DNA from: Paratinospora sagittata
Lineage: Eukaryota; Streptophyta; Magnoliopsida; Ranunculales; Menispermaceae
Assembly: GCA_035771175.1 (NCBI GenBank)
Contig: CM069600.1
Location: forward strand, 4,492,629 to 4,556,628
Length of the DNA stretch: 64,000 nucleotides
Direction of reading: 5' to 3'
The notes under the pieces were generated by a model. The model did no database searches. It saw only the letters and a program-made list of their open reading frames with translations, and was not told where the DNA came from. A program made the translations under genes and the position numbers. The first letter of the stretch is position 1. Each line of letters begins with the position of its first letter. Positions 33,484 through 44,195 of this stretch are shown here, piece after piece.

Positions 33484-34597
33484 CTACCCAGATATGATTT
33501 GTATGAATTGTGTTGTCAAATATGAGAGACTTGAGATGATTGTGAACCTTAGGGTGTTAGAGTTCCGCGATTTTGATGCTATTTTGGGCATGGACTGGTT
33601 AGCGGTGTATCACACCCAAGTGGATTGCTTCCATAAGCAGATTGTATTTTAGATCCTTAGGCGGCCATCTTTTGTCTACCGAGGTATGACTACTATCAGA
33701 CCACCTACATGAGGCAGGCTAGCTACTAATGTAGAAGCCACACTCATGGCTAGTATTAGGTCATTGGAAGAGAAGGGTCAGGATGCTCCGATCTTTGCTT
33801 TTCCAATAGTGAGTAAGTTTCCCGATGTATTTCCTGATGATTTACCTCGGTTACCACCCAAGAAGGAAATTGATTTCACTATTGAGTTGATGCCTGATAC
33901 AAAACCTATCTCCATTCCACCTTATCGGATACCAAAGGAGTTGCAAGAACTCAAGGTGCAAGTTGAAGAGCTTATGAGCAAAGGGTTTATTACCCCTAGT
34001 ATGACACCTTGGGGTGCATCAGTTCTTTTCGTGAAAAAGAAAGAAGAGAGTCTTAGACTGTGTATAGATTACCGTCAGCTGAACAAGGTGACAGTGAATA
34101 ACAAATATCCTCCTCGCATTGATGATCTGTTTGATCAATTAAATGGTGCCAAGTGTTTCTCTAAGATTGATTTGAGATCAGGCTACCATCAATTGAGGAT
34201 TAGAGAAGACAATATCCCAAAAACTGCCTTTCGGACGAGATATGGTCACTATGAGTTTTTGGTAATGCCATTGGGGCTGACGAATGCACTTACGATGTTC
34301 ACGGATTTGATACAGAGGGTCTTTAGACCCTATCTAGATCATTTCATCATTGTCTTTATTGATGACATTTTGATATATTCCAAAATGTGTGAGGAGCACG
34401 AGCAGCACCTCAGGACCACCTTGCAGACATTAAGGGAGTATAGGTTGTATGCTAAGCTCAACAAGTGTGAGTTTTGGATTTCTAAAGTAAAATTTTTGGG
34501 TCATGTGGTTAGTGCAGATAGCATCTCTATTGATTCTACTAAGATTGAGGCGATCATTAATTGGCCAAGACCGACCACAGTAATGGAGATTAGGAGT
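33484..34597 (+). pseudogene. Ty3/gypsy pol fragment: protease end and reverse transcriptase
   Basis: The longest open stretch is 33746-34603 (285 codons). The frame upstream (33485-33745) reads the protease tail NLRVLEFRDFDAILGMDWL but has in-frame stops near 33650 and 33709. In the ORF, the linker [18 protein letters not shown] is followed by the reverse transcriptase domain (about residues 55-285) with [20 protein letters not shown] (D142) and the catalytic FIDDIL (D206, D207). It then runs [15 protein letters not shown] and [12 protein letters not shown]. The wording fits the Tekay/Del chromovirus lineage. It breaks off after EIRS, exactly where a family B LTR begins. RNase H, integrase and chromodomain are missing. 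Confidence 0.93.
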
Positions 34598-35230
34598 GGC
34601 TAGCTGCCTAGTATGTTTGGTTCCACGTGTCATTTCATCGTTGGTTGAGATGAACTGGATGAGCTCATCTATTCTGAGTTGGTCTTGGAGAAGGAATCTC
34701 ATCATCTCTTGGATGATCCCCATCTTTCGGGTTCATCTCGGAGTAGAAATCTTATCTCATCTTGAATGATCCATATTTTCCTGATTTGTCTCGGAGGATG
34801 AGTCTTATCTCGTCTTTATGTAGAGGTCCGTGTTTGAGAATACAACTACCTCAGATTCCTAGGGACACAGCCTGCCAAGAAGGACTCCCTAATCTTCTCT
34901 GTTTCATTTGGGACGATCAGCTCGGCTCAAGGCCTAGCTGTCAGCGTTGAACAAAATATCACTGAGCTCGGCTGGGCCGAGCTAACCCTAAGATCGTGTT
35001 TTCGAGTTTTTCATAAATTTCATCCTGATAGGTCGGCTTGGACAGGTTTCCATGTTTGAGTAGAACTTGCTCCGGTCGACTTGACCTGGCGGTCGTATCA
35101 CTTTATGCGACTTTTCCCTCGTTACCTCAGCTCGTCAACCTCTTCACATGGCTTATGCATTTTATATCGCCAGCTCAGCTCAGCTCTGCTGATGTCCAGG
35201 TCAGCTCTCATTCGAGCTGACCATCCAACA
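34598..35230 (-). mobile_element. Family B 3' LTR, truncated (about 633 of 925 bp)
   Basis: Matches the family B 5' LTR at 39371-40295, about 90 percent by eye. It starts on the minus strand at 35230 with TGTTGGATGGTCAGCTC and lacks the last roughly 290 bp. The truncation point is fused to the reverse transcriptase fragment, sharing the bases GAGT. Confidence 0.88.
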
Positions 35231-35250
35231 TTTACTCCCCAAGCCTTTTA
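35231..35250 (-). other. Polypurine tract of the family B element
   Basis: On the minus strand AAAGGCTTGGGGAGTAAA directly precedes the TG of the 3' LTR. Confidence 0.8.
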
Positions 35251-35508
35251 ACCCTAGGTGGGGTGAAAGGCTTACCATCATCATAGATTTTCCTCGAGAT
35301 TAGTATCAATCTTATCGTGCGTTGATATCGTTGTTCGGCTTAGAACCATAAGATTTTTCTCAAGATTTGCATATTCGGAGTCGTACTATTGATCAATCAC
35401 AACGATTCGTCTGCTCGGATCGGTGTCGTTGGATTTTCCTCGAGATCTGCATCAATTTACATCTGACTGCTCTAATTTGAGCTGGTCCCTTTATATAGTG
35501 GTTCCCAC

Positions 35509-36392
35509 TCATTTCATTTTTCTATTCCAAAATCTTCTCTCCCAACTTGGAATTTTTCCAACTCGTCCTTGTTCCAGTTCGGACTTCCAGCGTCTGACTC
35601 TTCTTGTCGTTTTTTGAACTGTTTGAGGATTATCCTCTTCCCTTTTCGCTTCAACCTGCTCATCCGCATTAATGTACTTCTGAGTTCGGTTTATAACTTC
35701 TTTGTATGTTTGAGCTTTTCTCTTTCCCAAGGCGTAGTGGAATCGTCCAGGCCTAAGCCCGACCATGAAGGTTGTGATAGTTGTTTTGTCATCACAGTCG
35801 TTGACCTCCACTCGAGCATCATCAAATCGCTCAAGGTAATCCTCTAGACTTTCCTCTTGCTTTTGTCGAATGGTCAGCAAGTTGTTCACCAATTTTTCTC
35901 TTTCTTTCTTGCCTGCGAAGTGTCCGATAAACGTGTGAGTAAGATGACCAAACCCCGGTTCTAGCTTCAAGTACCACTTCCTGGCTGGTCCTCCAAGGGT
36001 GATTTGGAAGCCCTTACACATTTTTGCATCATCATATCCTTTGAATTCCATCTAGGATTTGTAGTTTTCAATGTGCTCTCTTGGGTCAATCTTTCCCTTG
36101 TACGTTTGACATTCTTTGGGAGTGGGGTCTGAAGCACTTCCTTGGTGAAAGGCGAGGGAAAATCTTCATACTCTGTATGAGAACGGGTCAAGACACTCCT
36201 AGAAAACCAGGTTAACCTGGCCTGTATGAACCGAGATGACCTTGCAGGAAGCGATCCAATCTTTGGGATCCTTGCCGAGGCCGACCTGGCTAGGACCGAT
36301 CTTGGTGGAGGACAGCGTGATCTCTTTCGTGCTGACTTGACTTGGAAAGAGCTTGACTCGTGCTCCTTCTTTTTTCCTCCAGAGAGTGGCAA
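35509..36392 (-). pseudogene. Gag, C-terminal part, of the family B (Tat-like) element
   Basis: The retrotransposon gag domain is readable from about 36051 down: ITLGGPARKWYLKLEPG, then HFAGKKEREKLVNNLL, then QEESLEDYLERF and TFMVGLRPG. This matches Retrotrans_gag proteins of non-chromovirus Tat-type gypsy elements. The stretch 36392-35967 is in another frame, so at least one frameshift separates the two. The N-terminal part lies beyond the solo LTR inserted at 36393-38970. Between here and the 3' LTR only non-coding sequence is left (35251-35508), so no pol is present. Confidence 0.85.
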
Positions 36393-38970
36393 TGTCACAA
36401 TGCCCCTGATGTAAGCTGACGTCATGACCGACACAGTGTACTATACACTGTACATACCCGTATACAGTATATAATACATTGTTAGCCTCAATGAACATTC
36501 ACAATAATTCCCAAAATTTTCAAAAATGTCGACAGCATGTCCCCATATATTGGGCATTTCACATTTTTCCCTGATATACCACAAATCAAATTATATATAT
36601 ATAATCATCCACAATATTTATCCATGCATCATTTCATTTCATTCATTCATTTATTAAACCATACCATCCATTTCATCCACCATTTAATCATGTAATCATA
36701 CACATCATAACCAAGTACTTCATAACCCAAAATAGTCAACTACTATTCATATCCCCGTACATCTCATCTATGTGATACTACATATATAGTATATGATAAT
36801 TATACATATCAAATTAAGATGTACATAAACCATTTCTCAAAACATACATACATAAACAAGATAGGGATCCGGGTCACGAGTCAATCATATGCATTTAGGG
36901 AAGCATGACATTTAAAATTATTCAAAACATTTCTCAAACACACATGCATTTTTCATCAAAATAACATACATGACAGCAATATAAAGTTTATACTAGTTCA
37001 ATAAAACAACGTAAAATTTTTATCGAAATCCACAATCTCCCTCCTTTTAGGTAATAGAGCGGGTCTAACCCTTGTATGGCCATTACAAGGTAGCCACAGC
37101 CTCCCATTACCCAATTCACAGTCATTTTAAGGATCTAAATTCTTTATTAAGACAGACCTACTGACAATGAGATTACGCATAACACTCATCCGGGTCTAAT
37201 TCCTAACGAAATGAAATCATATGCGATCTGTCTTTGCACGTCTCGCATACTCCAATGCCAAAACCATTTATGAATGATCAATAAAACGCAATGCATTTAT
37301 ATACATAATATGCTTACATTTAAACATTTCATATAAATAAAATGTTATACAAGAACCAAAATCAAGAAAATATACTCACAGTACAAAACTTTCTAACTTA
37401 AATATAATCATTGCTGCTTTCGAGTCCAGTTTCAATTGAAATCCAACTAACTCAATCTGTCCTAATCATTCTATAATTCAATTTCATTTATTCATATATA
37501 TTTTACATGTAAATACTGAGTTTCAATTAATTTTAATTTTTCGGCTCACTTTCAATCACCAATAGATATTTTTTCAATCCATTTAAAAATTTAATATATA
37601 TCATACGTAATCATACTCACTAGTATTATTTATTCAAGCACTCCACCTGATCCAAATCTTGTTCATTCACCACTAATTCTTACTTTAGTAACTTGAAACA
37701 TACCATACACATTCCATGAATTTAAATTTCAATCCAATTCAGTACTCATGAGCAGTTGAAAACGCTATTATACCGTTTCTACAGTTAATCTAGATAATTC
37801 CATAAAAAGAAACAGTGAAAATAGATTTTCAATTCATATTTTCACTAATTCTCAATTTTATTTTTCTATTGGAAACATATATCAATTTTATTAAAAATAT
37901 AGAACGTTTCTAAAATTATTTTGTCCACATCGACACGTGTAAAATCAGTCATACTACCATTCTACCTCCTTCAACAGGTATTTTACTAAGGTTTCACATG
38001 CTCGCGGAGGTATCCAAAGTCAAATTTTCTCACAAAAACCATATATTTAATTACTAAAAATATCAAATCATATCCAAAAATCATGATCTTAACATCAAAA
38101 TGTCCGTAATTCAGCTCTCCATAATTCTATAGTTTCAAATCGGGATTTCATCGGAGTTTGACATGGTTCGAAAGGTCCCCAATGTCAAATTTGGCTTTCG
38201 ACAGCTGTATCGACACCAATATTACATTCGAATACAAACAAACCATACATCTAGTCTCTACACATCCATAGGAGTCATAATATATTATTGTTATGTGTTT
38301 CCACTCAAAATGGATCCAAACTCCATTTTTGGAAACACGGTAAAACACCTCATATAGTAAAAATTAATCCGCTAGAATCGTCATACATTAGTTAAAGATC
38401 AATTTTACGATGAAATAGAGTGAAAATCAATTACCATGGGTCCCGATTTGGCATAAATCCGACGTTCACCCTTTTTCCTCCTCTTTTCTTTTTCGTTCTT
38501 CTTTATCTGTTTTTTTCTTCTTCTTCTTCTTTTTTTCTTCAACCACGTTGGAGAGAGTTGGAGAGAGAGAGACAAAGATTAAAAAGGGAAGGGATAAGTG
38601 TAAAAAAAAATTGATTTCATGCTACCCATATCATTAAATAAAACAACTCCCCCACCTTAATAGTTAATTCATTAAATTATTTAATGATCAAATCATTTCA
38701 CAATTTATAAGTAATAATCAACTTCCTCATCTTATATTTAATTCATTAAATCATACTACAATTCACATATTTAATTAACCAGCCCCATTCACCTTATTAA
38801 ACTTATATTATTTATTTAATAATTTCATTTATTTGCTCATACCCCTTAAATATAGCATATATTTTCATACACGCGTATATTTGGCTCCTACGTATAAAAT
38901 ATGCATATTATACATCTCGATAGACGCGTAAGTCAACGTATGTATTTAATTAAATCTACGGGGTGTTACA
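36393..38970 (-). mobile_element. Family A solo LTR (A4), 2578 bp, inserted in gag
   Basis: On the minus strand it starts TGTAACACCCCGTAGAT (38970) and ends ATTGTGACA (36393). It is flanked by a perfect 5-bp target duplication GGCAA (36388-36392 and 38971-38975). It appears complete and uninterrupted, so it gives the best full-length family A LTR in the window. No internal region is present, as expected after LTR-LTR recombination. Confidence 0.95.
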
Positions 38971-39317
38971 GGCAAAGATCTCCTATGGAAAGAGATCTTT
39001 GTATTTGAGCCGTCCAGACGCTTGCTGCTGCTTTTCGCAGATTTCGATTCAGAGTTGATACTCTGGCAGCGACTTCCTTCATCTTTCTGAACCTTTGCGA
39101 GGCGTGGCGGCGACGAAGGAAGTGCTGCTCGTAATACCTCGTTCTGCTCCAACACTAGTTGAGAGATCTTATCTACCTTCTTCTCAATGTTGCTGATTCG
39201 TGCAGACTTCTGAGCAGAGCTCTTCTTCTTTTTGGGGGGTCTCCCTCGCTGGGCCTTAGGGGGTTCCGACGAAATCGGAAGCTCTTCCAGATATGGGGGA
39301 TCTGCCTCTTGACTCAT
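38971..39317 (-). pseudogene. Gag, N-terminal part, of the family B element
   Basis: Starts with ATG at 39317 (MSQEADPPYLEELP), about 50 nt inside the 5' LTR. It continues with a Lys-rich stretch (RGRPPKKKKSSAQK) and a short coiled-coil-like segment (NIEKKVDKISQLVLEQNEV), and stays open until solo LTR A4 interrupts it. The frame continues on the far side of A4 at 36392, showing the gag was intact across this point when A4 inserted. Confidence 0.75.
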
Positions 39318-39348
39318 TGTCGAAAATCTGTTATTGGCTTGATAAGTC

Positions 39349-39370
39349 GCTTCCCACAAACAACGCCAAA
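39349..39370 (-). other. Primer-binding region of the family B element
   Basis: On the minus strand the 5' LTR ends ...CACCAACA and is followed by TTTGGCGTTGTTTGTGGGAA. This 'tttggcg..gt.tgtggg' wording is common directly after LTRs of Tat-type gypsy elements. Confidence 0.6.
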
Positions 39371-40295
39371 TGTTGGTGCAAAATCTGACCAACACCAAGT
39401 AGATGAATACGTGTAGGAGATGATCGTATCTAGAAGTATGAACTCTCCGGTTTCGGCAAGGGTTTGTCAGTTAGATCTGAGAATAAGAGAGAAAGAAATA
39501 GGTCTATTGTAAGGAACACCGATGTGGTGCCGGCTGAAGACCCTCCGATGCCTAAGTTAGAGCTCATATAAGACTATAGAAATAACTCTTGTACAAAGTT
39601 GTTCGTACCTTATAAAGAGAGTTGTAGGTCTTATTTATAGAGGAGGTCCTCTGGCCAGAGTGGCTAGCTGCCCAGTAAGCATGGTGTCATGTGTTTCGTT
39701 TCATCGTTGGTTGAGATTAGCTGGATGAGCTCATCTACTCTGAGTTGGTCTTGAAAAAGGAATCTATCCTCTCCTGAATGATCCCTCTCTTCTGGGTTTA
39801 TCTCGGAGTAGGAATCTTATCTCATCTCGGATGATCCATATTTTCCTGATTTGTCTCGAAGGAGGAGTCTTATCCCGTCTCTATGTCGGGGTCTGTGTTT
39901 GAGAATGCAGCTACCTCGAATTCTTTGGGATACAGCATGCCAGGAAGGACTCCATAATCTGCTCTGTTTCGTTTGGGACGATCAGCTCGGCTCGAGGCCG
40001 AGCTGTCAGTGTTGGACAAAATAGCACTGAGCTAGGCTGGGCCGAGCTAACGCTAAGATCGTGTTTTCGGGTTTTTCGTAAATATCATTCCGCTAGGTCG
40101 GCTCGGACAGGTTTCCATGTTTGAGTAGAACTTGCTCCGGCTGAGCTGATCTGGCGGTCGTATCACTTTATACGACTTTTCCCTCGTTACCTCGGCTCGT
40201 CAACCTCTTCACATGGCTTATGCATTTTATATCGCCAGCTCAGTTTAGCTCTGCTGATGTCCAGATCAGCTCTCATCCGGGCTGACCATCCAACA
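39371..40295 (-). mobile_element. Family B 5' LTR, 925 bp
   Basis: On the minus strand it runs from TGTTGGATGGTCAGC (40295) to GATTTTGCACCAACA (39371). It matches the solo LTR at 44196-47297 and the truncated 3' LTR at 34598-35230. The right flank is GTACT; the matching flank on the other side was lost with the end of the 3' LTR. Confidence 0.92.
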
Positions 40296-41071
40296 GTACT
40301 ATTAAATAATAAGTTGATTACACGGTGGAAAATAATACTAAAATATAACTTTGATTACAATGTCATTTTAATAAACAGGCTCAAATTTAATTTGGGATTT
40401 TTTTTTTAATAGACAAAGCCAAGTCAATATAAGCTCGATGAGATTTATCCATAATCCATAAATATTAAAAGTTAACCTAAAACAAGAAGTATATATGGTG
40501 TAAATTAATGGGTGTAATTTAAATCAGATTTTTAGTTTAGAAAAAATAAAGAAAGAGTACATTTTTGTTCACTATCTTCGTGTTCTTGTGTCGGGAAATT
40601 ACTATTCAATAGAGTTCTTCTTTTCTAGGAGTTCATGGAAATCAAAGAACTTTTCACTCTTTTGCTCCTTTGCTGTATGTCAGAAGTACACATTAGATTG
40701 ACTCCAAAAGATTTATCCAGTGAGAAGGAAGAAGAAACATGAAGGGCATGTAGTAATTACCATTTTCAGCTTCCTGATAATCTTCATGTATAATTTCCTC
40801 ATGGAACCTTTAATCTCCAGTAGAATTAAGTTCTCATCATGGTGTTTTTCCTAATTCATCATATCGGGGAGAGGGATTTGGGTGATGGATAGAATGTATA
40901 TGATAGTGTTTGGACTAAAAAGTAGAAGAGATTAATTCAAGTTGTTATAGTATGTATCTTACTTGTACTTTATCAGAAATTGGGACACTGAAGAAAGACA
41001 TGTTTCTGCAACTGTATTTCATTATTATTTAGGAGGTTGAAAGAAAAGCAACATGTATGAGTCAATATTAC
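40296..41071. other. AT-rich DNA, possible further exons of the TFIIS-N pseudogene
   Basis: 40741-40800 on the minus strand reads EEIIHEDYQEAEN ending in a GT donor-like site and might be another decayed exon. Nothing else is recognised. Confidence 0.25.
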
Positions 41072-44000
41072 CTCCTGTGGTTGCAGAAGCCTCTAACTCC
41101 AACCATTTGTCTACTAGTTTTCTCCAGTCCCTGCAAATTAAATGTAAATTACAAGAAGAAAGTAATAGTTGGAAGTCTACTAATTCTATACATGATGAGA
41201 ATGTGGGCAAAGTGACGGAGTTTCTTCGATTTGGACATCTTTCTGATAGAATTTACAGTGTACCCAATGATAGTTTCCTAAGGAAGACACAAATTATATA
41301 TAAAATACCTTGACAAACAGTTAACTGACCTTTCTTTTAAACTGTTTTCAATTAGTTTTAAGGATTAATAGATGAAAACCTCAAGAATTTGCTTGGAGTC
41401 TACTTATCTTTCGAAGCTTTCTCAGTGATTCCAGCACTTCTGGTTCAGTCTGCTATAATTTAAAGAAAAACAACCAACCACCAACCATATATTACATGTA
41501 CAGAAAATCATATAACATTAGAAATGTACTGTAGACATGAAATATAATGACGTTGATGGGAGTGGCAACTATATTACTTTGTTAACAAAAAAAAAAAAAA
41601 ACAAGACCTGCAAATGATGGTTAGAGAGAATATTCTTGAAGGACAGAATGTCTTCTTTCTTCTGGCATTTCAAGTCTGAATGATTGATATGGCTTTTGGG
41701 TTTCTTCTGTAGATCTTCTTGAATGATAGTCTCATTTGCATAGGAGTAGAATTGATCTTAATGATGAATAGCCATCCTCAAATTAATTAATACTTGCTTA
41801 GTAGAAAGAATAGAATTCCTAATGATGAATGCCATGTTCTTCTGCGACTTTGGTTCAGTAACTTTCGTGGTATTGGAATTAGAGCAGATGTTAATGCTAA
41901 CATCTGATATAATAGCTACAGAGAGTTCTTTTGATTGGTATTGAAATAATAGAGCGATTGGTAGAATTTTGCATATGTTTACTTGATGATACTGCTTGCA
42001 AGGTAACGAACTTCTTTCGATTTGGATGTCCATTTAATATAATCAACAGTACGTCCAATCATAGTTTCCTGGAGACAAATTATCATCATTATTAATATTG
42101 ATAAATATTATAATACTGATCTATATTAATACTGATTTATTTTAATCAAAGTTCCAAAATTAAAATTAAAAGTTATGATCATATTTATTTAAAAATAATT
42201 TATTATATATAGGGTTTATATAGTAAATTCTGGGGTTTTTTATGGCCTTGTGAGAAAAAAGTAGTTTAGTTAGTGATTCAAAAATAAAAATACAATCCAA
42301 AAATAAAAAATTCAGACAACGACTTTTGATTGTTTCCTGAAAAAAGCTTATTTTCTTAACAAAAAGTGAAAAATTATTTTTCGAATACAAAAAATTGTAT
42401 TTGAATCACAAACCAAACGGGGCCAACTATTTTCAATTTTCGCTAGTTTCCTATTTTTCAACTCTCGGTTCCTCTATTTTATTATCCTCAATACCCAAGT
42501 TTTAAGATTTTAGGGTTAGTTAAAATCAAAGTTCCAAAGTTACAATCATCTTTTGTTTTGAAAATAATTTATTCTAGGATTTATATAGTAAATCTATGTG
42601 TTTTAACTAACTCCACTTTTCACCAAGTCTCTTAATTTTTTGACTAGCATTTCTCTATGTTACTATTTTCAATATCACTAATGTTTTAAGATTTTAGGGT
42701 TACTTAAAATCACGTGCAATGCATAAAATCAAAGGTGCAAAATTCTATGGTATATAGTAAATTTAAGTGTTTTAACTAAATTCACTTTTCATCAAGCATC
42801 TTATTTTTTAACTCATGATTTCCTTATTATGTTATGTTCAATATCAATTGTTTAAGATTTTAGGGTTACTTAAATTTTATGTTGAGAAATGCTTTTATGG
42901 TCAAAAAATTATACCCAAAACTATACCTATGTTGATGTGGTGTATAGTGAGTGAAAGGTATTTTCTTTTCTTTTTTTCTCTCTCATGATGTGGGGATGTG
43001 GTATATCGTCACATAAGCTTGGGTATAAATTTAGGTATAAATCTTGGGTCATTTTAGCACTCCTCCTTTATGTTTCTAGTTAGGTTATAAATAACAAAAA
43101 TTACCCGCACCGCATGACCTATGTAGTGGTGAATAAAAACAAGAGAAACAGTAAAACCTAACTACTGTAAAACCTCTCTATAGTCATACTGTTGGGACTA
43201 AGTTAAATTTATTACTATGAGGAGGTTATAACTTAAAAGAGTTGTACTCAGAAAAATTATTGTATAGTTTCAAAAAACTAGTATAGTTTTGAAAAATAGT
43301 GTGCATAAATTTATTTAGTGTTGGAAAGTGTTAGAAATATGAAAAATATCTTAAAAGTCTAAAATTTTACATTCTCTTTAATGTTTTTCTCTCAATGTAA
43401 ATTCTATAAATACATTGTAACACAATCCTTTAATCTTCAATTAAATCATTATCCCAAACAACTTTAGATAAATATTTTATTTCATCTTAAACCTTTAATG
43501 TAATATATTTTTTGCAATATATAGTTAATTATTACTATGTAGTGGCAAGTTTCTTTAAAATGAGACTTAAAAAAATTATAATTTATTACAATGTGGAAAT
43601 CATTCTTATTTATAACTGGCCTAAGTTGGAATCAAAATTTTTTATGATTATGTAGAAGTTATTCTTTTATAGAGTATTACTATTGAGATATTTTACTATA
43701 TATATAAACAAACAAGTAATAAACTAATGTGAACAAGGATTAAATTAGATTAAAACCTGTAGATATTGCTTGGAGACTTCCATCTTTTCAAGCTTTCGTA
43801 ATAATTCTACCAACTTTGTTTCGGACTAATATTTAATGCAAATAACTATGGCAACAACGTTTATCATTTAGTTATTACCAACTATAATATTATATTAATC
43901 GAAGAAATAAAAGAAATTAAAGATCAGATGAAATTTATAAAAAATAAATAAATAATAAATAAAAAAACAGATTTAAAAGAGTTTTGGGTATAGGGTTAGT

Positions 44001-44080
44001 GTTGAAAATGTGAAACCTAAAGATGATCAGAGAGAAGATATTGGATGGTGAAAATATTTTCTACAGCTGGATTCATGACA
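41072..44080 (-). pseudogene. Broken gene with two tandem TFIIS N-terminal (LW/Med26-like) domains
   Basis: Minus-strand exon-like blocks occur in two parallel sets. Set 1: a block ending at 41608 (KKEDILSFKNILSNHHLQ), then 41380-41449 (TEPEVLESLRKL), 41192-41277 (ETIIGYTVNSIRKMSKSKK, RHFAHILI) and 41072-41130 (DWRKLVDKWLELEA). Set 2: a block ending at 44017 (VENIFTIQYLLSDHL), then 43757-43825 (SETKLVELLRKLEKMEV) and 41983-42068 (ETMIGRTVDYIKWTSKSKE, RYLAS). Splice sites are at equivalent places, and the third blocks are both 86 nt. The pattern follows plant TFIIS-N/Med26 proteins, a helical module used in transcription elongation and Mediator. Set 1 has a 1-nt insertion giving a stop at 41383; set 2 ends its first block in TAG where set 1 has CAG. 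The last helix block was not found for set 2. Probably a non-functional internal duplication. Confidence 0.7.
43164..43698. mobile_element. MITE in an intron of the TFIIS-N pseudogene
   Basis: The left end ACTGTAAAACCTCTCTATAG and the right end, read inward, ATAGTAAAATATCTCAATAG form imperfect terminal inverted repeats. Inside are 'tgttgggactaagttaaat' and 'tgaggaggttataactt', wording common in a widespread plant MITE type. The target duplication is unclear. Confidence 0.5.
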
Positions 44081-44195
44081 TTAATTCTCCTTAGGTAATA
44101 TGTGTTGATTATTAATTGAAGAAGATGGGTTTGGTGACGAAGAGAACAGAGAAAGCAACGTTTGGAAGGAAGAGCAGTTTTGTAATCTTATATTG

